A stretch of 64,000 nt of DNA from Lamellibrachia columna (Eukaryota; Annelida; Polychaeta; Sabellida; Siboglinidae). Positions 45,301 to 57,300 of the stretch are shown piece after piece; positions within the stretch are counted from its first letter, which is position 1; the number at the start of each line of letters is the position of its first letter. The notes beneath the pieces are model-generated. The model saw only the letters and a list, made by a program, of their open reading frames with translations, searched no databases and had not been told where the DNA came from. The stretch spans positions 63,945,917 through 64,009,916 of the forward strand of contig OY759261.1 of the NCBI GenBank assembly GCA_963662155.1, read 5' to 3'. A program made the translations under genes and the position numbers.

Positions 45301-48300
45301 ATGTGACATTTGGGTGGTCAAGATGTTAGACTAGATACAGTTTACACAATGTGACATTTGTATAATTTGTATCAAGATGTTAGACTGGATACAGTTTATG
45401 CAATGTAACATTTGGGTGGTCAAGATGTTAGACTAGATACAGTTTATGCAATGTAACATTTGGGTGGTCAAGATGTTAGACTAGATACAGTTTACACAAT
45501 GTGACATTTGGGTGGTCAAGATGTTAGACTAGATACAGTTTACACAATGTAACATTTGTATAATTTGTATCAAGATGTTAGGCTAGATACAGTTTACGCG
45601 ATGTGACATTTGTATCAAGATGTTAGACTAGATACAGTTTACGCAATGTAACATTTGTGTGGTCAAGATGTTAGACTAGATACAGTTTATGCAATGTAAC
45701 ATTTGGGTGGTCAAGATGTTAGACTAGATACAGTTTACACAATGTGACATTTGTATAATTTGTATCAAGATGTTAGGCTAGATACAGTTTACGCAATGTA
45801 ACATTTGGGTGGTCCAGATGTTAGACTAGATACAGTTTACGCGATGTGACATTTGTATCAAGATGTTAGACTAGATACAGTTTACGCAATGTAACATTTG
45901 TGTGGTCAAGATGTTAGACTAAATACAGTTTACGCGATGTGACATTTGTGTGGTCAAGATGTTAGACTAGATACAGTTTACGCGATGTGACATTTGTGTG
46001 GTCAAGATGTTAGACTAGATACAGTTTACGCAATGTAACATTTGTATAAATTTGTATCAAGATGTTAGACTAGATACAGTTTATATGATGTGACATTTGT
46101 ATAAATTTGTATCAAGATGTTAGACTAGATACAGTTTATATGATGTGACATTTGTATAAATTTGTATCAAGATGTTAGACTAGATACAGTTTATATGATG
46201 TGACATTTGTATAATTTGTATCAAGATGTTAGACTAGATACAGTTTATGCAATGTAACATTTGGGTGGTCAAGATGTTAGACTAGATACAGTTTACACAA
46301 TGTGACATTTGGGTGGTCAAGATGTTAGACTAAATACAGTTTACACAATGTAACATTTGGGTGGTCAAGATGTTAAACTGGATACAGTTTACGTGATGTA
46401 ACATTTGGATGGTCAAGATGTTAGACTAGATACAGTTTACGTGATGTAACAGATGTATCTGCTCTCCCCTGAAGAGAAGATACAGTTTACACAATGTAAC
46501 ATTTGTGTGGCCAAGATGTTAGACTAGATACAGTTTATGCAATGTAACATTTGGGTGGTCAAGATGTTAGACTAGATACAGTTTATGCAATGTAACATTT
46601 GGGTGGTCAAGATGTTAGACTAGATACAGTTTACACAATGTGACATTTGTATAATTTGTATCAAGATGTTAGGCTAGATACAGTTTACGCAATGTAACAT
46701 TTGGGTGGTCCAGATGTTAGACTAGATACAGTTTACGCGATGTGACATTTGTGTGGTCAAGATGTTAGACTAGATACAGTTTACGCAATGTAACATTTGT
46801 ATAAATTTGTATCAAGGTGTTAGACTAGATACAGTTTACGCAATGTAACATTTGTATAAATTTGTATCAAGATGTTAGACTAGATACAGTTTATATGATG
46901 TGACATTTGTATAAATTTGTATCAAGGTGTTAGGCTAGATACAGTTTACACGATGTAACATTTCTATAAATTTGTATCAAGATGTTAGACTAGTTACAGT
47001 TTACGCTATGTAACATGATACAGTTTACATTATGTAACATGATGTACTTTTGTACCTTTGATATAGCAGTGCAGCTTTAAAAGTGGTTCCTTCTTTATAA
47101 TCCAGCTTTTTCAAGTTATTTGACGTATTTCACAGGCAGAACTGCACTCTCCTTGGTACGAGCATTGCACCTCATGGACTGAGTAAACAGAAGCCAGGTA
47201 CTACAAGACCCAGTCGCACCCCATCCAAGCCCTTGGAACGAGTGGGGCCAGGTCTCCACCTTAAACCTACACCAGTTAAATCACGGACAGAAACGCCCCG
47301 CAAGTCAGTCATAGTGAAGGAGCAAGTTATCTACTCTCCCCTGAAGAGAAGAAACATTTCGAAATCACCGGCGAAGACATCAGACAAGCCTGAGGTGATC
47401 GGTGAGTTGGGAATTATTATTTTTATGACCCTAAAAATTAGTGTTTTTCCAATTAATAAATTTTGCTAATGATTGGTTCATGCTTCTGATTAATTAATCA
47501 ATAAATTTTTTTTAAAGATCATTTCTGATTACATAAATGTCACGCTGAATTTTATTCCTGTTCATGTATTCATGAAATAGGAATGAAATTCACCATAAAA
47601 TGTATTTATATAATTGGAATGGTCTATGCTAGAGAGAAGGGTTCTGTGATTGGCTATTTTGTGACTTACCCATTCTGTTATCGCATAGGCACTGCCGAAC
47701 AATTTCCCACAATGGTTGTCCACAAACTGATTATTTAATTTATCATCAACCAGTTTGGTTAAGCCGATATTCAATAATTACGAAAATCAAACCGATTCGC
47801 AGCTCTGCTAAAAATGTATGTCACGGGGAATCAATTTAAATTATAGAATTCATTTTGTATCATATAAAAGCAACAGTGTACAGTTGCCTTCCACTAGTGC
47901 GATCCATTATACTATAATGTGAACTTTATGATTGCATGACTGCAAAGTCAATATGGCTGCTCCAGGCTGAATAGTTGCAGGGGAAATGTAGCTGTTTCAT
48001 ATGAATCAACAGCCCCTGTCGGCTGCCACGTGGTCGCTGCAAAGAGGTGAAATTGCATGAAAATTTGGCTGTCTGTCAGGGGTGGTTTTAGTAACAAAAA
48101 CCCACACGAATGCTTTCAATACTAAGAGGAAAAAATAGAGTGGGAATTGTGTAAGATTGTGTTTTGTTTGACTCCCTCAGACCTGGACAGTGACAGTGAA
48201 GAGGGAAAGGGCAGCGATGTAGAAATCATCGAAGTGAAAAAGACACTGATACCTCCGCCAAAGTAAGTGATTGTCATGGATATAAGGGGCAGCGGTCAGG

Positions 48301-51300
48301 TTCACTCAGGTTCTCTTGAAGTTATACGGCATTATTTCCATCACAAACATGCTGTTGCTTCCGTAATAGCGATAAACTTTAAAAAAAAAATTCAAAGAAT
48401 AGTTTTCTCTCTGTTGTGGACAACTATTTCACAATGAATGTTAAGATGCATTTATTATCTTTACTAAAAAACTAATGATTTTTTCTTAAAAATTTACTTA
48501 TAAGGCAGTTACAGAAAGTTGATGATTTTGGTGATGAAATCAGCTGATTAAGTATATTACCTCTGTGAAACATGCCCCCAGCTCATTTATTTGTATATAT
48601 AATTTCTGTATGCTTCAGCAAAATTCAGTGAATGCTGCGTATGTTGCGTTTGTGTTAAATGTGTACTTAATAATTGTAGTCCGATTTGTCCATTTAATTA
48701 AATCACAACATCTCTTAATTGATTACGCTCTTATTTAGAATGACAGCCATTATTGCTCTCATGTTTGATAGGGGGCAGTGGGACTAAATCACCAGGAGAA
48801 ACCTCACTCACCGCGTTAACATGTTTAATAAATGTATGTTTCATGAATTATGGTGTAACTTATACAATTGCTCCACCCATGAGACATAGCAATAGGCTGC
48901 ATGTTTTATACTGTGGCCAGACGGACCAGAATGAAATTATCAAATGTCACCTAGGTCATCGTCCAAAGAATTTTGTCATGTCTTATTATCACTTGATAAC
49001 TCACGTGTCTGTTCTTAGATTGACGGAAATGCTACATAGGAATTATTCCTCGTTTTGTACAACAATTTTTCAGTTGTACCTATAATTTGTGGCGACATTT
49101 TGCAGGGTGTCGTGCTTTGGGATAGTGTTTCCTAGGGAAATCTTTTTTTTTTATGATTGAAATGTTCATGGCTGTCACAAATGGTTCACATTCACAAGTG
49201 TGGAGTGGAGGTCCAAGTGAATTAAATAAATTAAAAAAATTATACCGTTTCTATGATGAAGTTTAGGGTAAAAAGATACCATGTTTTGTGTGATTAAATT
49301 TTTTTATTATTATTTACTGATACCTAAATGTGCCATTTCCTTAAGATTGATAAACAATTTGAGATTTATCCCAAGGGAAACATGGGCCTGGAAACAAATA
49401 GACATGGATATGTTTTGAATCAAACCCATCATAGTGTGTGTGCATTTCCTCGTTGCATACTATGTGCTGGTATGCATTAGTGATTGTATATGTTGGTGAG
49501 TTCTAAACTGTATTTTCCTCCCGAATGTTTGCTTGATGTTTGCTCTTTGCCCCCGTTATACAGGTCGCCAGCAGCAAGTTTCTTTGAGAAGTCATTTCAG
49601 GGCACAAAGTTTGTCAACGAGCAGTGGATTGAAGACTTGTGAGTAGCTGAGACCAGTCTGATGGTGCAGGATGTTATAGTGACACAAGTTATTAAATTAG
49701 TCCAATCAGTGCGTTAAAGTAGACTGTCTGGTCGTTTTACCATAAAATAATCATAAACTATCGCTGTTGAAGATTAAAAAATACGGAAGTCCATTTTGAT
49801 CTGCACCATGTTACACTAACTTCTAAAACACGAAAATGGACTTTCGTTGTGTTGATTCCTCAACAGTTATGTGGATTTCCATTGTTTTGACTCACCAGCA
49901 CTATATATCTATTCTAGTACATTGACCACACAAATCCACGTCTACTATTATCTAAACGTACCAAGGAAAGTTTTCGTGTTGATATTCTTTCTATCTCATT
50001 ATTGAGACTGGTTAAATATTATGGAAACAAGGCTACAAAATCATGATATTATTACAAGGGCTATTTTTGCAGTAAAGCCTCCTGCTCGGTTTGGTGAGTG
50101 GAGTGGTTACCTATCAAAGTAGAAGCTGTTTGGAGACATACTGTTAGTTCAAAATTATCCACCAGGTGTCAGTTGGCGTTGAGAGAATCATTCATGAAAT
50201 ATTTAACAAGATTTGCAATCCAAGCCAAAGGCCAAGATGACAATTGGTTTATTGAGAGTCCAACAATGTTCATATACGTGTAACCCGCCCTCCTGAGATA
50301 TGTGTCAACATATCTCAGGAAAATTACAACAGGTTTTTGGTTTACATCAAAGAAACCATGTTTTGCAAGTTGCAGTTTATGTACAAGGTGTCATGGATAT
50401 GAAGTATTATGTTGGTTAATGACAGATATTCCCTGCATTTGTCATTTGAGACATCAAAGTGAGAAACATTTGCCAAACCGAGTGCTTTTGTAGCAACGCT
50501 TCTGATTGGTTGATACGGGAAGTTGGACAAAGTACAAATCCATGTTTGTAGGGGGTGGTTCCACCAGGGTGATAACAATGTCACTACCAGTAGTGAGGAT
50601 GTTTTTAATAAAAATTCTATATCTGCCCCATTTGGCTGGTGACAACCATCGATTGTAAGATTGTGAAGGTGACGTATGTTTGATGTATGTGTTCGTCAGC
50701 CACTCCCGCTACACAACAACAGAGCGCATACGTTGCAAACAGATACAGGAGGAAGAAGTGAAACTAGGATATTACAGTGGGAAGGTGAGTGATGGATTGC
50801 TCCACTCTTTCCCTGGTCGTCTTCCGTTCTGGCTACTCGAACAGTTTACTTCCCTTCCCAGCCATTTAACAATATTGAGCAAGATTGCCCTCCAAGGCAA
50901 CAAGCCCAAGACGGCAAGTGGACAAGGAAGCCATTGGCTTTTTTCTATGTGGTCTTCCTTGGCTGAGCATCCGTCCCTCTCCACTCTGGGGGCGGGTGCT
51001 GATGCAAAGCACCAAGGAAGGCGTTGACTTCTTTCTTATCGAGAGTCCAGCATTCTTCATTTGTGTAAAATCAGCCCATATCAGATATCTGTGAATATTC
51101 GTGAATATGTTTATCAAGTTGGTAGATAATAATATAGGAATCACGGTTTTCTTCTAATTATAACAATTCATTTCAATTCAAATAACTTTCATTTTACATA
51201 TCCAAGGTGTGTTTAGTTTACCTGGTAGAGGCTTTCATCAACGTGTCACGTTGATTTCATCAGTACCTATGACGCTTGATGACGTCATCGTACACGTGAG

Positions 51301-54300
51301 GCAGTTCATAATTGCCCTCGTCTCTGTTGATGGGTGTTCTAGTTTTTCTGATCCAGATGGCTTCTTTGATGTGCCGGATTCTTCGGTTGAGTTCCTTGTC
51401 TACAATGTTCACTCCCTCCCAGTCTATGATGTGGTTTTCAGTTGTCGCATGGTCTGTAAGGGTGGATTTATTGATGGTAGACATCAATCTTTATTTCCCG
51501 CTCCTTGTGTATTTCTCTTTTTTCGTGTTGTCTACATCCTTTCTGTGTTCCTCCAGTCGTGTTTTTAGTAGTTTTTAGTAGTCTTCCTGTCTCCCCAATG
51601 TACTCAGCACCACATTTCTTGCATGGAATTTGGTACACCAGTTCACCCTGTTCTTCTAGCTCTACTTTGTCCTTGGGATGTACCAACAAGCGCCTGAGGG
51701 TGGTGTGGGGACGCATAGTTGTTGCTACTCCATATTTCTTCAGTACTCGGTGTACTCTCTCTGAGACCCCCTCTACGTATGGGATGACTACTTGGTTCCT
51801 CTAATTTCTGTCATTTGTTTTTTTCTTGTTCTTTTTCTTCTTACAGCTATCTGTCACCTTGTTCAAGGCCCAGGACGGATAGCCACATACTCTTAGAGCT
51901 TCTCTCAAGTGTTCCACCTCTTCCTTCTTGTCCCCCTCCTCTGAAGTTATCGTCTCACACCTGTGCATAAGGGTTCTGACCACTCCTAACTTCTGATGTT
52001 TGGGGTGGAGGGACGCAAAGTTCAAGTATTGGTCGGTGTGTGTCTTCTTCCTGTACACTGTAGACTTCACACTGCCATCTTCCTTTCTGGTGAACTTCGC
52101 ATCCAGGCATGCTGTTATTCTCTTCATCTTCCCACGTGAAAATGATGCTCCCTGTGGGGTCTACAGTGTTCATGTGTTGTTGTAATTTCTTTGCCTTTCC
52201 CGTGTGTACCAGGCAAATTACATCGTCCACATATCGTTTCCAGTTTCTCGGTTGGCAATCTACCGGTGCTGTTGCTATTATTTTCTGCTCCAGGTCCTCC
52301 ATTTACAAGTTGACAACAATGGGGGATACCGGACTGCCCTTGGCTACTCCAAACTTCTGCTGGTAAATTTCTCCTTCAAATTTGAAGTATGTCATCTCCA
52401 GGACAAATTTCAACAACTCGTGATGTCGTCTACGTTTAGGTTTGTTCTCTTCTTTAGTGTCTTGTCATTCTCTAGCCTTTTTCTGATGATTTCGCACGCT
52501 TCTTTGATCGGGGTCTTCGTGAACAGCGATACAACATCATATGACACAAATGATTCTCCTTCTTCTACTCTCAGCTTTGTCATCTCCTTCACCAGTTCTT
52601 GTGAGTTTTCTGTGTGGTGTTCTGTTTTTCCAACAAGTGGTTGTAGTATGTTGGCCAATTCCCTTGATACTCTGTATGCTATTGTCTATGTGTAGTCAAC
52701 AATTGGTCTGAGTGGCACTCCCTCCTTATGGATTTTTGGTGATCCATACATCCGTGGTACTTTTTCTAGCGTGGGATACAAGTACCAATACTGATCTTTG
52801 GTGATCTTCCCCTCCTTCTCCAAGGAATTTACCATTCTGATGAGTTCTGCCTTATATTTCTTGGTCGGATCCTTCTTTAACTTCTCATACGTCGCTTCGT
52901 CATTTAACATTTCTTAAATTTTTTCTTGGTATTCTCTCGTTTCCATGATGACTGTGGCCTTTCCCTTGTCCGCAGGGAGTATGGTGATGGACTTCTCTTT
53001 CTGTAGCCCTTTTAAAGCTGTTCTCTCCTGTCTGGTTATATTTTGTTTTGGAACTTTTGTCAACTTCAGGACTCCCGTGATGTCTGCACGAAGTTTGTCT
53101 TTTTGTTCTTGTGGTAGGCTCCATGTCGCTTGTTCTGCCGCTACGACGAACTCCTCGGTCGGTATTTTCTCTGGCGTTACTGCGTAATTTAACCCCTTCG
53201 CTAATATCTTATTCTGGTTCCCGGACAGTTTGTATTTGGACAGGTTTATCAACCAACTTTTCAGCTGGGTTCCGGTGAGGTCAGCATCGTTTATTCTATC
53301 TCTCTTCGTTTCCAAGCGATGAATTTTTTGTTGATGACGCCATTTTGTTTTCTCGTGCGTACTCTCACTGACATGCGCGATGTGGCGCGTGACGTTTTGT
53401 TGTTCTTCCCTTGACAACGAAGTAAACAACTTCGTTTCTAGGGTGATTTTCTTCTCTTATGAACTGCCTCACGTGTACGATGACATCATCAAGCGTCATA
53501 GGTACTGATGAAATCAACGTGATACGTTGATGAAAGCCTCTACCAGGTAAACTAAACACACCTTGAATATGTAAAATGAAAGTTATTTGATTTGAAAATG
53601 AACTATCCTGAAGAATGTTCAGTAAAATTCATTTCAATGTTTCGGCTGCCGTTTGTTCCGTTCACCAGTTAGCTTCACAAGCGTCCAGTATGTGGCTGAG
53701 TCAGTATCTTCCCTCATCTACATTCATGATTGAAGTCGTCTTTCTGCTCCATATGGCCTCTTTAATCCATCTCACATTTCTGTTGCTTTTTCTGTCTATC
53801 ATCTTTGCTCCCTCACAATCAATGATGCAAGTGTTTCTGTCTGCATCGTCTGTTATTGCAGACTATGCTCTGTCTTTGCTGACTCTCTTTTGTAAAAGAA
53901 GAAATCCGTGATTTATATATGTCAATATTATTTTTGTAACATATTTGCACTGCTAACAGTAATGCAACCATTAGATAATTTTGTTCCACTCATATATTGT
54001 CCTCTCTGAGAATGAGTACTTTCTCATGTCCAACCTACACTGCTCCTTAACTAATGCTTCTTTTTGTTCTCCGGTTCTACTGCCTTCTTTAAGTTTGAAG
54101 AACAATTTCTATGAATATTTTCATAACCATTCAATTTATATATGCGGCTTACCTTGGTAAAATAAGTGCTGCGGCCCTCCTAGCAGATTGTTTAAATGGG
54201 TCACCATCACCCACAATCCATAGCAATGTGTAGCGTTTGATCCAGTCTGATAGGACTGAGTGCAACGTAGTCCTGGAAATTTATTTCCACTGGTCATGGA

Positions 54301-57300
54301 ATGTACTGGAATTTACTTTTAAGAAATGGTATGAACCGTGTATGATAACTGAGATGTGTGTCTCATCCGCTCCTTGTGTGTTCTGACAGAGGGGAGAGTG
54401 GGAGGACCAGCTGACAGAGCGGGTAAGTTCACAGGAATATTATTTAAGTGTTCTCTTATTACGAGTATTGTAGGAGGAGCCTATTGTAGATTAACGTTTA
54501 GATCGATTACATATAGCCACGGCCTCTGTTAGGTTGTTGGCGTCTCCTTGCAGTCTCTGTAGCTACTTCGAGGCCACCATCTGTCCAATGATTGATATTG
54601 TCAGTCCATCCCATATTTCTTTATCCTATATTTAGTTTAAGAATGCAGATATATTTGGAAAATGGTCAGATGTATGCAACATGTACACTTGAAGTTGAAA
54701 ATGTACTGTGCTAAGGTTTGTGTACGATATTTGAAGTTGCACACCAATTAAAATGTGCCGGGGAATATGATATCTTGGGCTTCTTAAAAAGGGGCCTGTA
54801 ACATCAGAGTTTAATACCTGTATAATTTGGTATACTCGTACACAAAGAAACAGGACCGATTTGGTTGTAAGATGATGTTGAACTTCACAGATTGAACGGA
54901 AGCTGTCGATCAGCGAGCGAGTGCCTTTGGTGCTCGAAGAGGAGGAGTATATAGAGGAGTCTTCCGAGGAGGAATCTGAGGAGGAGATTGATGAGTTCCC
55001 AGGTAAGACATCTGCATCCCAGGTTTTCAGTTTAGTAGACACAAGAAATGCTCGCATGTAAAATATCTGCTAGGGTTTAGCTACAGTACGGTACAGTACC
55101 CTGAGGCACCTATTTGAAATATGAATGCAGTACCTCAGAACAATTTAATTACATTAACAGGAATCCAGGTGCGATTACATTGTTTTCTGTGTCTTGTAAA
55201 TTTGCTAGTAAATTAGCAACTCGTTCACGACCAACCGTCTTGTTAGAACTGTTAATGACTTGTGATGCTTATAATGAAAATTCACAGATTGTGTCCAAAT
55301 AGGAACAAAAGTAAGAAATAAGAAATTTTTTATGAGAATGGTGTAGTTGTTTTCACTGTACTTTCTTATTAAGTTCTCTTTGATGTAAATGAAAATTATT
55401 TCTTATTTAATCAGTATTAAGGAACATGTAAAATATGTAACTTTGTCCTGTGCATTGTTAAAAAATTTTAAGTATTACTTTATTTTAATGTATTAATAAA
55501 AATAAATAGTAGCAAATGCATATACCATATTGTAGTATAGATGCCTTAGAGGTATAAAGCATTTAGGTGTCTGTGTCATAATAATAATGAAATCGAGGAA
55601 ACCGTACTGGATAAAAACACAATAATTCTTTAAATATGTATATTCATGCCAGAGTCCCTGTTTTCTTCCCTTTCCCACAGAACTGACAGAGGAGCAAGAG
55701 GGTTTGGTGGACCGAGCCCTGGGCCCTTACTCTCCCAATGAGGTACTCTCTGATGGCTTCCGTCTTCAGATCACACGGGGAGACATGACCACGTTGACGG
55801 GCCTGAACTGGCTCAATGATGAGGTAATGACCACAATTGTGGGCAGATTACTGACAACAGTATAAACTACATGGTATATGCACAGGATACCCAAGACGTA
55901 AGATATAGAGTATATTTAGATAAAAAAAACTCTGATATCTTATCTGTGTGTGTAACGTTTTAAAACTTGTTTTTCATAGATCATCAACTTCTACATGAAT
56001 CTGCTCATGGACCGGGGCAACAAGAGCTCCGATGAGGGTGGCACAGGGTTCAAAGTTCATGCCTTCAACACGTTCTTCTACCCCAAGATAATGAGCGCTG
56101 GCCACGCTGGTGTCCGAAGATGGACTCGCAAGATTGACGTTCTTGCTGTCGACTTCATCCTCGTTCCTGTTCACCTTGGCATGCACTGGTGTCTCGCGGT
56201 ATGTTCTCCCCCATAAAACTTCTTTATTAGTCTGTTTCTCATTCATTCAATTGTATCCTCTTGTGAGGTAGAATGAACCGCATCATGGACTCGACTGCAG
56301 TGGTTCATGAGAGATGGAGTACACTACAGGTTGCACATTTACCCCCGTGTGAGATCTTTTAATTCCCCTGGCATATACTCACTATTTAGAAGAGACCAAC
56401 GGCTTTTAGTGTATCTTTGGAATGACACAGGGAAAGTGGGGTGAATGAAATTGCCCAAGTTTAAAAACAGCATCAGGTGGATTCGAACTTCGGTCCCCTC
56501 AACTGACAGTCCAACGCTCTAAACACACGACCACCGCACCCCACACGTGTGTTACTAATAGCAGCAGGGATGAGAATGGATTTGTAAAATATTAGTTGCT
56601 AATTTGTGTTAACTTGAGTCAACACCTGAAATAGTGCTAAATAACAATAAATATTCCCATATTTTTGTTAAAATATTCCTTTGTTATTCCTGTTTTTACT
56701 TCTGAATTCCTATTTTTCCTATAAACTTTATACAAAAGGTGGATGTGCACACTGACTGTTTCTGTTTGAAGGTGGTTGACTTCAGCAAGAAAGAAATCAG
56801 ATATTTCGACTCCATGGGAGGCAACAACAACGCTTGTCTAAACACTCTCAAGTAAGTGCAATACTCTCAGATCAGATACTACGACTCCATGGGAGGCAAA
56901 AACAACGCTTGAAATACTCTCACTCCAGTTCATTTGTAACAACAGTTTGTCCGATGATTTCTCCTAAACTGAAAAACACATTTGTACAAATGATCAAGCT
57001 TGTTATAGCGTATACTAGATTGGTTTGATTTTTCGTGAAATGATTCTGAAACAAGATGAGTGGAAAAATCAAATGAAGTAGAGACCTTTATAGTGGATAA
57101 TAATTATTTGGAAAAGTATATTATGGCATTGGAATAATACCTTATGTAGTGCAATTAGGAATCTTTATTGTGTGATAACAGTAGGTGGTCTGTGTTGTTG
57201 TAGAGAGTACTTGATGGCAGAAAGTCTCGATAAAAAGAAAGAGCCTTATGATATGACGGGCTGGAAATTATTCAACGTCAAGGTAAGGCTGACAGCGCCA

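Noticed and set aside
43085..47035. CRISPR-like array of regular repeats
   Set aside because: Repeats are contiguous without unique spacers, in an animal intron; this is a minisatellite.
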